A stretch of DNA of 64,000 nt from Leuctra nigra. Lineage: Eukaryota > Arthropoda > Insecta > Plecoptera > Leuctridae. Within the stretch, counting starts at the first letter, position 1. Each line of letters opens with the position of its first letter. The DNA lies in NCBI GenBank assembly GCA_934045905.1, contig OW203767.1, positions 27,102,785 to 27,166,784 on the forward strand, read 5' to 3'. This document shows positions 1 through 12,640 of the stretch, piece by piece. The translations under genes were made by a program, and so were the position numbers. The notes below the pieces were generated by a model. It was not told where the DNA came from. It saw only the letters and a program-made list of their open reading frames with translations, and did no database searches.

Positions 1-3000
1 TATTTTTAATATTAATTATTATATTAAATGTAATTAGTGCCCCCCAAGTGGGCAAGACATTATTGTCGCTTGTATCACTCACAGTATTTATTGTCATAAC
101 CAGTTAGAACATTACGATAATGAGAGGACTTACTATACCTATTGACAGATGATATTAATTAATTTCCTTAAGACTAAGTATGTTTGCATAGAGGTGAACA
201 ATGGGGAAGGCCACTGCAACTCTGTCAATCTCTTAAAACTAAATCACTCAAACATTATTGGCGTAATTTGTTCATATTGTCTAATTTCCCTTTGGAGCAA
301 ATAGATTTATTGTCAAATATTCCTAATTAATTGCATTTAATAATCCAATATTTTCACATCGTTATTGTCATGAAGTGTTGGTAACACTGTTCACAAATTA
401 TTTTATCACTCGGTTGCTATCACAAGATTACGTTACCTATTTTGTTACAACTGTGTAGTTGCTTTTTATTGTCATATTAACACTGAATTTCATCTTATGA
501 CGATAAAATTTGTGTTTTTGACTTGTTTTTAAAGTTACGATTCTTTCTCAACCCCTCTATGATGTTGAATCAGTATTATGATGCATTATCTCGACCTATT
601 TCTATATGGCAACAACCAATTATAATATTTTGTTTAGTAACCACCCCCATTGTCATATTGCACAGAGATGTGGATGTGCTGCAGAAACTCTATGATTTCA
701 TAGATATGCATCGATTCGGATAATCATTGGTTGCCACCTTTAATCCTAGAGGAAGGGTCCCGCACTTAAACTATACTTTCTGACTGATTTGTCGCTGACA
801 CTTCGAGTTCTAGCTGCAAAGTTAAAGACAACGCAACACCAGTCTTTCGACTGACCAGTTTCATACCGAACAGTTCTGACTTTCTCGTAACTATTGTGCA
901 TTTTCTCAGATCAGTCAGATTTACTTGTACATCAGTAGGTATATTTATTATTTTGAATGCCGAGATTACTGTGAAACTGTTCACATGGGTGGTATTTTGA
1001 TTTAAAAGCGTAACTCTAGCTAACATTACACAAATGCAGGATGGCTTTGCCTTTTGGTTTAAATGGGCATTTTTCACATTTTACTAATAGTATTTCAACA
1101 ATTTTCTGTACCTTTTTTCTTTTTCTCATTGTTTCTTTTTACATGACCTTTCACTCTTTTGTGGGCCTTTTGTCTTGATACATCCCGGGCCCAGAGGAAG
1201 TGCACAGAAAGATTTTGTGTCATTTCAAAAGTAATCTATATTACCTGTAATCTGCATGAAATTTGATTTTTGGTGCGATATGCCCTCATTTTAAATAAAC
1301 TAATGATGTGATATGACCCTGTATTGCAAATTTTTCAGTTCTTTTGTAGCTAAATGAAAAGATTACTACCTTTATTTTGTCTAACTTTGCTGCTATTACA
1401 TGCCTAATTTTATAAATACAATCAGAAGGTAAAGTTTGGGATCCTTCACCGTCACCTCGAAAGTACTCTTCGTTGCTTAATGCGTACGCAAGCTGTCGCA
1501 ATAACACCGAGATAAGTTTACGCACATCTAAATTGTGTCAGTTACTCATAATCATAGCATAGTACATAAATTTCATATACATAATTATTATTGTTTCATA
1601 CTTTTGTGAAGTCTGAAGGCACTCAGTACTTTTAAGTAATTTTTAACAAAGGTGATAAAATATAATTTCGATCTTGTAAACAATTTGTAACAAAACAATG
1701 TACACTCGGCACAACAAAAATTGATCAGTGAACAAATTTGAATGAATGCTGGTCAAGTTTCAATTCAATACCAATCGATGCTTTTTATTATCATTGAAAT
1801 GTGAGGTCACCTACTAGAGTGAGACAAAGAGATTGCTTGGACTGACTTCTGATGGTGAGATCTAACATTTTTCAGTCAATCATATTTATTGAACAATCAA
1901 TTTTAGTTGTGCCAAGTGTACCTACCTATGAAGTTTTTATATTTTGTAAATAATTTGAAATGTAATAGGTACTGTTAAAATTTAATTCCATTCTTGTCGA
2001 ATGTCTACTTATAATAGAGCTTAAAATAACCCTGCAAGAATTCAAATATATGTGGTCTATAAAGCTGGGTTCCCATACTTCGCATCGAATTCACTTCCGG
2101 TTCGCTTCGCTTTCGCAAAATGGCTACCTTTTAACAAAGGAAATCGTCCATGTTTACATTCGCATGTTAGCGTGTTTCGGTTTCGTTAAAGTTGAGCCAA
2201 TTTTAACTTTGACCAAACCGAAACGAAACCGAAACACGCGAACATGGGAATGTAAACATGGACGATTTCTATGTTAAAATGTAGTCATTTTGCGAAAGCG
2301 AAGCGAACCGGAAGCGAATTCGATGCGAAGTATGGGAACCCAGCTTGACAGTAATGTTAATAAGAAAACATTTGCGTAAAATTGTCGACTTAGTATGATA
2401 TTTTCTATTGACCTGTTTGGAAACAAAGCTGAAAACTTTTACAACAACGTTTGCACCCGTCTACCATTTAGAAATAGAAGTATATAGATTTTGGAATATT
2501 ACTATTTATTTAGTATTTACAAACATTTAAAACGAACTGCAAAACGTAATGTGGTTTTCTGGCTCCTTGAACACTGCAACTAAAATTGTCTTCGAACTAG
2601 AAACCGAAACACAGTTCAGTTCCGACAAAACAACTCCATTCAATCTTGTGCTGTATTCAATTAAAATAATATTATATCCAAACTTGACATTTACTTACGA
2701 TATATTATTATTATTATTATTATACAAAAACATGTGAACTTAACACCTACTTAAGTATAACCACATTTACAAACTACACCAATAAGTACTTATACTTTAT
2801 CACCTCCACATAACAATAGATATACTTTAGAGCGATGTCTTGAATAGTTTTTTCTATGGACAGACGCGCCCGATTAGACAAAATTATTGTCGTCTTATAA
2901 TAAATTACAATTGGTTTTGAGTTATTGTACCGGTTGCTGCGAATTCGCCAGGCATTAAGTTACTAATAATTAAAGATAATTTGACATGATATTATTATTG

Positions 3001-3772
3001 TCGTCTTCTCACGCTACCTCCTAGTTCCTATAGGTTGTAAATTATTGTCGTAGGTATTCATCAATTCGCTACCTTTCAATTGAATCGCAAGAATCAATTC
3101 TTGTCTAAGTTTTTATAAAAAGATTTCAATAATCGATATTTGATATCGAGGTTTTTTATTGTCATGTTTTCAAACAGACTTTACCTCCATAGGTAATTAA
3201 GTAGGTACATTTTTGTCTTTTATTTTTGCAAATTAATTTAAAGATTTTCTAATCATCTTTTTAATTTGATATTTTGTTCCAATATCTGATATTTCTCGTG
3301 TTTTTTTAGAAGCAGTTGATATGGTATTTACTATTTATGTTCACTTTGTAAATGAGGGGAGATATGCAGATCATTATTTACTCCTGATATGATAAACATG
3401 TGATATTTGTAGTGGGTCTCCATATCATATCGATACATGGAATAATCAGCATTACTGATACCTAAAGCAACTGCAGTTCTCCAAAATCATAGCAATTGGA
3501 TATCAATCGTCATAATTTAATCTTTGGCAACATATATTTCACAATTTGAAATTGCTGAATGTTTTATTCCGCTTACATCGGACAACAGTAAATTGTAGTT
3601 TTTTCGGAGTGTGAAATTTTTTTCGAAATCTTTGCAAGATTCTTGTGGAATGTTCATTCCATTATTGTATATCGGTACTTTGAATGGCATAATTTGGACC
3701 AAGCAAACTTGCCCTCCGAGCGAATGATTTAGGGACGTGATCCCCACAACGACACTTCCTAGACCTCTAACT
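1..3772. other. Skeletor 3' flank, no gene seen
   Basis: No supported coding exon. The stretch lies downstream of the last Skeletor exon, whose 3' UTR must start here on the minus strand, but I could not place a polyadenylation site. It holds a cluster of TTATTGTC(A/G)-type motifs at 61-660 and 2884-3165 and a palindromic element at 2062-2346, both listed separately, plus a short ATT/TTA run near 2706-2727. The open frames here are short, AT-driven and resemble nothing I know. Confidence 0.6.
2062..2346. mobile_element. Palindromic MITE with long inverted repeats
   Basis: The left end begins AAGCTGGGTTCCCATACTTC and the right end is its reverse complement. The complementarity continues inward for over 100 bases: left-arm motifs such as CTTCCGGTTCGCTTCGCTTT, CGTCCATGTTTACATTC and GTGTTTCGGTTTCG reappear inverted on the right. 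There is no coding capacity, so this fits a non-autonomous fold-back DNA transposon. I saw no clear target-site duplication. Confidence 0.8.
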
Positions 3773-6700
3773 TCACCTGAGAAGCGATGCGACCGCCAGT
3801 AGGAGCAGCGTGAAGCTGGCACCGAGCCTGGAGCCGTCGGATCTTGGTGAAGCGTTGTATTTGTATCCGCTGTCGACAACGTGGATCTTCCAACCCAGGT
3901 TGTTGTGCGTGTAGCACTGGAACGGCAAACATTGAATCGTTAAAGCACCATTCAAAGCGCATTATGTGAGGGAGTTTTGCAGCTCTGTTGGTACTTTTTT
4001 CTGTTCATACAGATTTATTGAGTAACAGTATTCTGTAGTCTGTAATGGTTTTCTACATTAGGTACCACTAACCAGGAAACCAATTTTGTGTATTTTTTGA
4101 ATCATTTAATCTTCAGAGCTTTTTTATGAAATCAATAAACTCAACTCTCTTATATTTCAACAGAGTACAGACAAAATCTTACAAACTTACGAAAATCAAT
4201 TTTATTCCAAGGACCCTCTTGCTTGTGTTAACAAAACTAGAATTTTTGAACGTTGAAGATTCTGTTCTAAAATCTAAGTAAAACTCGCGTTGTTATACCT
4301 ATTTAGTCAAGTACATCTATATATATCGGTATACTACCGATAATCTACAAGTCTACTTTAATTTTAAACAACTTTCCAAATTTACTGAAGAAACTCGACT
4401 ATACACTGGCAAATTCATGCAATTTCTCAAGAGGACTTATTACTTGTTAAACGGCCCTTTTGGGGGCCAACATCAACACTAGGAGCGTCAACCGAAGAAA
4501 CATCGTCTGCACTTATTACTTGTATTAGGTAGATCAAATTATTACAGTGAATAAGAACTACAAGTTGATTATGCGAGCGTACCTGATAGTAAAGCAGATC
4601 CGGGCTCTCCATGGGCACAGTCCAGTTGAGATACTCTGGCTGTCCTTCTTCGCACACCAAATGTAACGTTGTGAGATACACCTCGAACGTCTTGGTCTCC
4701 GTGGACTTGTCTACGGTTCTGTGCGTATACTCGCAGTAGCGTCCGGCCGCCGTCGGCAGCGGGTAGTTCTCACCGTCGTAGCTGACGCCGGCGTAGATGC
4801 GCTGCTTCTTCTGCTCCTCCAGAGACTTCTGGCCGAAGCCACCTTCACTGCTGTCCGTGATGTAGAACGGATGGTAGCGAGCCGGCTGCGTCGGATCTTT
4901 ACCTGCGAGGTAAACAAGTTGCGTTAACAACAACACCTGTTGCATTATTAGTACTGAAACGAGATACATAATTATGAAATCTTTTTTATGGAATTCTATT
5001 TCTGTGTCTTCACCAGTAAAGCGTTACGACTGGCAAGTCGAGAGTCACAACTTTCAACTAATGTTGAAACTCTTCTGACTGTATCATAAAGTATATTGTG
5101 TACTGTAGCAAGCTGGTAGTGGTACTGCATGCACGTATTTGAGGAATTATCTATTCACTATTTATCTTTTCATCTATTCAAATTTACAGCAGTTCTAGTA
5201 TTTACGTGAATAAAAGGGCCAACTCATTTAGTTGTCTCTTCCGCTTCGTATGGAGGATAATGCTTATGGAGTGTATTCCAAATGTTATTCATAAAAAAAA
5301 AAATACAAAAACAAAAAAAATCTCTAAAAATAGCTTCGGTTCTGGAGATATTTATTATTTTGGTAATACTTTTTGTTAGAATTAGACATTTTTATGGTGA
5401 TTTTGTTGGATAATACAATTGTTTTTATTATTTAAAAATAGGTTCTTGTATTATATTTGTTATAAATTCAAATTAATTTATCTAAACTAGTACACATTGC
5501 TTAGGCCATTTATAATCTCAACAAGAGAAAAATTAATATCTCAAAGTGATAAAATTTGTCTCTCTCTATCTATAAGTCAGCTGGAATCAAAGAAACCATA
5601 ACTCTAGCAAATACACATCGTCTTTCATAACGTACCTCCTTCTACCATGAACGTGTACGTCTTCCCTCTCTCGACGTATATCTCCGGAATGAGCTTTTCG
5701 TTGATGTACCACGCGATGCCCCAAGACGGATGCCCCGTGATGGGCGTGTAGCCCCGCTTGCCGCCGGTGGGTCCGATGCGGGCCGTGAACTCCGTCTCCT
5801 GGTGGATGACCGCGGGGGGCCACGGCTCCACCTCTTTCTCCGTCGGCAGGTTGAACAGAGACTCCGTGCACGAGTGGTCTTTCATGCTGCTGAAGTCGAT
5901 GCGAATGTCGTCTGAAACTTGAGAGTTGCTGTTAGGTTCTCAAATGGAGATGAGGAAAGCTGTGGAAACAGTCGTATTTGTGAACATTTAGTTTTGCATC
6001 TAGTTTGTTATTTTGTATGGCTAGAAAGTATATGAATGCAAAAATATCTGACAAAGGTGCAAGCAAAAATGAAATGATCTTAAAATATACACAAACACAA
6101 CTAAAAAAATTTAAAAATACACTTTATTTTGTTTTTTTTCCTTTACTTTTATGAAAAACCAAGCACTGAAAGTAGGTAGCAACTTAAAAAAGAGGAAACA
6201 AAGTAAAACAAAATAATAAATCATACGTTTCGGGAATCAGAATAGGTTAAAAGTAAAGTATGGTAAATACAAACTTATATATTGTTTTGATTGAAATGTG
6301 GAAAATTTTGATTAAAAAGAGAATGATTAACAAAAATTTGTTTTCGACCCTACTCTTCATGAAATGAACTGAAACACTGCAGAGTGAAATATACCCATGG
6401 TTTTGTCCGGTATCGCATGCGCGTTGGCCTCCTTGCGACTGTTGAGTGGCCCAATGGCCGCTATTACGTTCACGTCACCCTTCATAGGTATCCCGCGATC
6501 ATTGATTGGCTCGTTAGACTGCAGCGGGCGGCGATACTTGATCGTCGTCACTCCGTTGTTGCGCTGGCCAGAGAGGAACTCGACGTCGTTCTTGCCGCCG
6601 ATCCGTTCGTCAGGGCAGACTCCGTTCTTCCCGTCACACTGCAAATAGAGAATTGTAATTCTCATAAAATCACTCCCTGTACCACCAACCAATTCTGGCC

Positions 6701-8885
6701 AATCTTTAAAATAAATAATCAGACAAATCAAGAAATCTTTAAAAATAAAGTACATTATTTTTTTAATAATGTCTCTCCTTTAAAGATCTTTATCTTCCAA
6801 ATTTGAAGCTTATACAAAACATTCTCCAAAAATAGTTTTTTTCAGTTTCTAAAGGGTTCATAGTTTTTAATAAACTGGAAATTTAACGTAATTTTAAGAA
6901 TCTTCTGTTTTGTAACAAGGGATTGAATATATAGAAACCGAGCGTTAGCATACAGTTTGAAATTTGCCATTGTAAATGAGGGTCTACAGAAGTTAATGAA
7001 TTACCTGGTGTCTGTATTTATGATTTTTCCTCTAGTTGTTCATTGAAAAAAAATAATTAGAAAGATCTCCCCACTAGAACCTTGCTTGATATTGTGCTGA
7101 GAGTTAACCTGTGCGGTGGCCGACATGTAGTAATCCACCGCCCGGAAGTTGCCTGTGTCGCTGTCCTTGAACGCGACGACGACATCTCCGCCGACCATGG
7201 AGGACCTGCCCGCCTCGCCGCTGATGCCGAACGCCATGTATTGGTCCTCGCGAATGCGGGCGGACAGCTGGATGTCCACCCACTGCTCGTCCTCGCTCAT
7301 CTCCCACTGGACTTGCATGCGGTCGCCGAGCAACTGCCGGCAGTTGGTCGACTTGTCCATCCCGTCGGGCGTGCTCGTGCTCGTCTGCAACATGCACTCG
7401 GTCAGATGCAGTCAATAGCATGCACCGTGCAGCCACGAGGAGATTTCTAAAACAACCTTCATGAATGTTCTTTTCATAGAAAAATAATTAAAATTTCAAT
7501 GATCAAAATCTTTTTTTTTCAGAATTTAAAAGGAATGTTGATATCAAAAAAGTTCATTTAAAAATCAGTAATTTTCCTTTAAATGTAATCAAGTAAATGC
7601 ATAAATATCTTTCTTATAAGGTAGACTACACTGAATAAACTGATTTGAAACAGACGGTCCAATCCTTGATATTTGAAATAGTAACAGTAATGAAGTTTTT
7701 GATAAAAGTGCTATACTGGAAATATATTCAAATATTTTCACGAACATTTTAAATAGCTACTCTTTCAGAAATTATCTTTGAATATAGAAGTTTTTAATAA
7801 TTTGATACTGATAAGTAAATCTATCATCATTGTTTCTACCAAACTCACAATAACGTTTGAAGTAATAAATTCAGCAGAATTTGTGGAAGAAATGATCCCT
7901 GTCTCAATTTCAAGAATATTTGAATTTGTGAAAAGAGTCAACTCTTGCTTACCGGATTGTACCACCATGGTGGCTGTTGAAATCCCAAGATGGCAGACAT
8001 GGAGGCAATAATACATGTAAATCAACCTCATCTTTATCTACCACGTGAGAAATGGAATAGTATAGAACGCACTCAAAAAGGTTCAATTTTTTGGGGTAAC
8101 ACCTACGTATGAGTTTCTATGTCAAAGGTTCACTTAAATTAGAACGTTTTGTACGGATATCATGCTCTTCTCTTATGGATAATATGATCTCAATTATTTG
8201 GCTATTAATTCGAATTCAGTTAAAATAAAAATATGATTCTACTGACGATTTCTTGAACTGCATGTTTTAGCTTTTTATGCACGTGCTTTTCAATTAGTTA
8301 TGTTCTTTCAGCTGACTTCTTAAGTTAAACTAATATGTTTATGCTTTACTTGATAACTTTTATACATTCGTAAATTTTGTATAATTTTTATTGTAATGTG
8401 GAAAAAAGGCTTATGAAATAAATAAAAAAATAAAAAAATATGTAGAAAGAGATACCTACATATGGGGGGAGAAACTTTTTTCAATTGAAATCTTTTTGGT
8501 ATGAACAATTTATTTCGTGTGTCTTTCCTTTGGTACAACCAATAATGCACATCGTATTGCTTCAATTTTTTTTCAAATCTCAATTCTCTATTTTATAACT
8601 TCATAAGTGCAGTATTGATATTATGAATCTTCACTCCACTGTCTCCACCAAGCTTCTGCAAGCTCTGCTTTCTGTTGCTGCTACATACGCTACGCTGGAC
8701 CTACCGTGATCTTCGTCTGCCCCAAAGAAGGAGGCACGTCGAGGTCCTTGGGTATCAGAACGTGCCCGAAGTTGTGTCTGTACTGGACACACCACATGGC
8801 CAGCCAGTCGATGTCGTGGACAGTCAATGAGCCGGGCAGCACGATCTCAATGTCCTCGCCTTGGTACCCTTTCAGCGGCTCGAGA
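3773..8885 (-). CDS. Skeletor: Protein Skeletor (DM13/DOMON), C-terminal seven exons
   Basis: Spliced coding exons in transcript order: 8885-8705, 7973-7953, 7384-7109, 6638-6395, 5911-5636, 4902-4583, 3916-3773 (stop). All have AG/GT borders and matching phases. The first encodes the end of a DM13 domain (WLAMWCVQYRHNFGHVLIP, then VPPSL). The third and fourth carry the DOMON-type module (WEMSEDEQWVDIQLSARI, YMAFGISG, VVVAFKD). Later exons carry the conserved C-terminal region (HPSWGIAWYINEKLIPEIY, YYQCYTHNNLGWKIHVV). The protein ends in a hydrophobic stretch, ASFTLLLLAVASLL, which could be a GPI-anchor signal. Skeletor was named in Drosophila as a spindle-matrix candidate; its DM13/DOMON family also includes extracellular cuticle proteins, so a secreted or anchored product is likely. 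The terminal stop AGG-TGA also reads as a splice donor (AG|GTGAAG), so an extra isoform is possible. The 5' exons (signal peptide, first DM13) were not found. Confidence 0.85.
7953..7973 (-). other. Candidate 21-nt microexon of Skeletor
   Basis: On the minus strand these 21 bases sit between TTTCAACAG and GTAAGC, good acceptor and donor sites. They translate as PPWWYNP in phase 0. Both neighbouring exons also meet in phase 0, so inclusion adds seven residues between the DM13 and DOMON modules and skipping keeps the frame. Inferred from splice signals only. Confidence 0.5.
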
Positions 8886-9096
8886 CTGCAGGCAAACATT
8901 TGTCACGCATATTATAGTTGACTTTGTTGTTATATTATGATACATTAAAGAACTGTAATATAGATGGCTGTCATAGTAGTAGCTGGCATTTTCAAAAACA
9001 TCAGACGTGAAAATGATTCATTTTTACAACATATAAAGTTATAATAACTTGTTACAAATTCATGTAAACCCAAATGTTCAGTTTTTCAGTTCAGTT

Positions 9097-9544
9097 TCCC
9101 CCCGACGGCTGTCACCTTATCGCGGTGGTGGGGTTTGTGTTGGCCAATGATCCATTGCAGCTACGCCGGCGAGCATATGCTCATGTGTAAGGGTTACCCA
9201 TGCCGGACAGATCAGTGGTGAGGCCCAGACCAAGAGCAGCCAGGGTCGGCCTAACCATGTCCTCCCTTGAATTTGCGGTCCCCTCGGGCCGGCCTCCCCC
9301 CTCGAGATGGTAATCCCCCTGAAATCGGGTTCAGCCGGCCCGAATCCTAACACCCCCCGGTCCGTCCCCATTCCGGCCTGGCCATCCCACCAGTGCTGGA
9401 CTCCCCCGGATCGGGCCCGTTAGGTCGACCCTTCCCCTTGCCCTCCAATTATGTTCAACAAAGTTATATATAACAATTAATGTGCGCAATATAACCTCGT
9501 CGTTGACGCGCCATTAAACCAAACTAATCTAAATCTAATCTAAA
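9097..9544 (+). mobile_element. 5'-truncated non-LTR retrotransposon or SINE, copy 1
   Basis: GC-rich, non-coding. It ends with GACGCGCCATTAAACCAAAC followed by a CTAAT/CTAAAT tail, a 3' end typical of insect non-LTR elements. A 12-bp direct repeat TTCAGTTCAGTT flanks it at 9085-9096 and 9545-9556, as expected of a target-site duplication. A near-identical copy lies at 59267-59646. The two start at different points, which fits variable 5' truncation. Confidence 0.8.
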
Positions 9545-9658
9545 TTCAGTTCAGTTGTCTTTAGTGAACTTCAAAATATTCTCAAAAGGTCATAAAATTA
9601 GCTCATTCGAAGTTAGTTTTGAGAATTTTTTAATGTGAAAATATAAAACTTGGATTTA

Positions 9659-10981
9659 TCTAGTGGAGCGGTCGCTCCACCCAGCCAAGTCGTACTATAC
9701 ACTCACACTCACTCAACATACCGTAAATGCCTAATAAACTGAGGAGCAGACCAAACACTTTTACTGTAAGCAACAACATGGCATTTTCGGCCTACTGGAT
9801 CTCAAAATTGGGAAATCTCACATTGTTGCGAAATAACTTAATTTCGAGCTATGGCCCACCTGACAACATATACTAAATTTGGGAACAATAGGTAATGCCA
9901 TTTGTGGGCTAGAGGGCCGTGAAAACAGTGAAATTACACCCCTTTTAAAACCTATCTTCATCTGATGATATCACGAAACACCGCTATCACCGCCACAGCC
10001 TAAACGGCTTAACCGATCGACTTGAAATTTTTACCACATGTGCACTTTTGGCGTCCGAGGTGCCTTTTTATAAAACCAACCGGAAGGCGCCATTTTGAAA
10101 CCGGAAGTGACGTCATATCTCGAAAACGACTACACCGATCGGAATAAAACTATCGCCAAATGATTCAGACGGTCATCTTTATGGAATATCAATAGTCAAA
10201 ATATACATTTACTATTACCGAAACCGGAAATGACGTCATAAAAATGAAGAATCAGACTTGAATCACCTCTTACTACAATAACTACAAATTCAGAAGGCTT
10301 ATAATGATACATAACATTTATAGAAATAAATTCTACGTGGCTGTAATTTTAGCCGCCATTATGAAAACCGGAAGTGATGCCATATCTCGAAAACGGCTGG
10401 ACCTATTGGAACAATGCTTTCGCAATTCTTCATGGAATATCAAAACAACCTTATATTTAGCCCCAAACACATTTTTTCGTAGTAACCAATTCGGAAATGG
10501 CCTATTTTTTTTAAAGGAATTAGTCATTGTTGCTCCGATATGTGTTAAAAGTTGTGTAAATAAACTAAAAAAACTAGTGATATCCCCATAAAAAACACTC
10601 CGTGTAAAAATACCAGCCAAGTCTCTTCAACTTAAAAAAAAAATGAAATCTAAAAATTCTGCACTGAAAAGTAGTGATATCAAAAAATTAGCCAAGTCAA
10701 AACTTTATTTGAAAATCAAAAAATACTTGGCGCATCGTTTTTTTTAGGGCATTATAGGTATACTATGTATATGTATATTTCATGTAAAATTTATAATTGG
10801 CTTATACTTCCAAGCTATTTATGTACACGATGCGCCAAGTATTTTTTGATTTTCAAATAAAGTTTTGACTTGGCTAATTTTTTGATATCACTACTTTTCA
10901 GTGCAGAATTTTTAGATTTCATTTTTTTTTTAAGTTGAAGAGACTTGGCTGGTATTTTTACACGGAGTGTTTTTTATGGGG
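9659..10981 (+). mobile_element. Composite CRE-rich repeat, copy E1
   Basis: It starts TCTAGTGGAGCGGTCGCTCC, whose GTGGAGCG/CGCTCCAC forms an 8-bp terminal hairpin. It runs through repeats containing CCGGAARTGACGTCA (10101-10115 and 10224-10238), GCCATTTTG and 'CGGCTGGACC' blocks, and ends in an inverted-repeat module (10583-10981) whose two ends are CCCCATAAAAAACACTCC and its complement. Related copies are at 12450-12640 (partial), 37425-39340, 39566-41921 and 47372-48666. No transposase is visible. The hairpin beside a CTAG end recalls Helitron 3' ends, but the spacing is atypical. Confidence 0.7.
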
Positions 10982-12249
10982 TACTTTAAAGTCGAAGATT
11001 ATCAGGACCAAGTAGGCCATTTTGCTTCATCGATCGTATAACAGGCTAATTTTTTAATATGTTGTTACAAACAGTCCAAGCAAACCACCATTCAAATAAG
11101 TAAAAATAAAACCATCGGAACATGCCCAAAACACTCTAGACACCCAAAAGGGGGGTCAAAATTTGAAAATTTGAAATCGACCATAACTTTTTCAATTTCA
11201 GTCCGATTTTCACAATCCAAAAATAAAAATGTTCAGATCAACTATCTTAAAATAGAAAAAAATAATTTGTGTCAATTTTTTATAATGACGCAGTCTTTTC
11301 GCTAAAACATGTGCCAATATGGACACAAAAATCCAACATGAGGCACTTTCGATTGCTGCTGCGTCCGAGATATAACTATAATTTCCAAATATTTTGCATG
11401 ATTAATTAGTCCGATCTATTGCCAACAAATTCCTCACTGGACATTTTTCCTGACTTGAAATCCACAGCTCAGTTTTTGCAATTTCCCGAACTCTGTCGTT
11501 TCGCTAAGCCGATATTTACTCTCATTCCAACCGGTTAATTGTGCGGTTGCTAAGCAATATAATTGTTCATTTTGTGATTAAAAGTTATACTTCAGCAAAT
11601 ATCTCAATAAGACACCCCCCCCTTTAACTTTTTTAAACATGATTTATTTGATTCGTGCCTGCGGTTTCAAGATGGCGGCCCACTAAAGATGGCATCCATT
11701 GTAATTATAGGTAAGGCAATATCTTGGCTCCCGTTGACCCGATTTTAAATTTTTTGAGCTCAAATTGGGGCTGAATAATTTCCGTATCTTTTCCATAACA
11801 TGAATATCATATATCGCACGGTAATTGAATTATAATTATTGTTAATAATGCGTATTGGATGAAAGGCTTTCATCAACGCTTATTTTTCTTATTATCGATA
11901 AACCGTTTTCCAATATAATTTACATAAAGGCGCGTAGGATGGGGGAGGGGGCTGGGGGAATACCCCCCACACTTGAGCAGTCTACCCCGCCCCCCCCCCC
12001 CCCCCAAATAATCATACAAAATTAAGATATTATAATGAATTTAATTTCATAATTAAGAATTAAATTTCTATTTAGACAAAAACCTACGAAACCTTTCAAA
12101 ATATGATACTTACTGGCGTGTAGAAGGGGGGGGGGGGGATCTCTCCCCCCCCCCCCCCAATCGAGCAGTGTTACCTCCCATTTACCATGCAAATTAAATT
12201 TAGCGTCCCAGAATCTCTTAAATTGTTTAGATTAAACAAAACGCCCTGC
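10982..12249. other. Repeat-like intergenic DNA with G/C runs
   Basis: No coding exon supported. The sequence continues between the divergent ends of copies E1 and E2, so it may be the inside of a larger fold-back element cut by the assembly gap. It contains long G and C homopolymer runs at about 11946-12005 and 12126-12160. Confidence 0.5.
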
Positions 12250-12449
12250 NNNNNNNNNNNNNNNNNNNNNNNNNNNNNNNNNNNNNNNNNNNNNNNNNNN
12301 NNNNNNNNNNNNNNNNNNNNNNNNNNNNNNNNNNNNNNNNNNNNNNNNNNNNNNNNNNNNNNNNNNNNNNNNNNNNNNNNNNNNNNNNNNNNNNNNNNNN
12401 NNNNNNNNNNNNNNNNNNNNNNNNNNNNNNNNNNNNNNNNNNNNNNNNN
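12250..12449. other. Assembly gap (200 N)
   Basis: Two hundred consecutive N. The round size suggests a placeholder of unknown true length. Open frames crossing it are meaningless. Confidence 0.99.
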
Positions 12450-12640
12450 CACCAAATTAAAATATTTCGCAACAATGTGATATTTCCCATTTTTGAGATC
12501 CAGTAGGCCGAAAATGCTATGTTGTTGCTTACAGTAAAAGTGTTTGGTCTGCTCCTCAGTTTATTAGGCAATTACGGTATGTTGAGTGACTGTGAGTGTA
12601 CAGTACGACTTGGCTGGGTGGAGCGACCGCTACACTAGAT
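12450..12640 (-). mobile_element. Composite CRE-rich repeat, partial copy E2
   Basis: The reverse complement matches the first 190 or so bases of copy E1: the TCTAGTG end with the terminal hairpin (one substitution), AGCCAAGTCGTACTG, and the CAACATAGCATTTTCGGCC block. The rest is lost in the gap. E1 and E2 face each other and could be the arms of one fold-back insertion. Confidence 0.7.

Noticed and set aside
4711..7450. Long GC-rich open frames opposite or out of frame with Skeletor exons
   Set aside because: Shadows of the true exons; translations are Arg/Ala/Leu-rich without motifs, and the minus-strand frames have the splice sites and homology.
10304..10620. Overlapping 95-residue frames on both strands in copy E1
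   Set aside because: They fall inside the composite repeat and its inverted-repeat module; other copies do not keep them open.
12171..12571. Open frames spanning 12171-12571
   Set aside because: They run through 200 N and have no real sequence in the middle.
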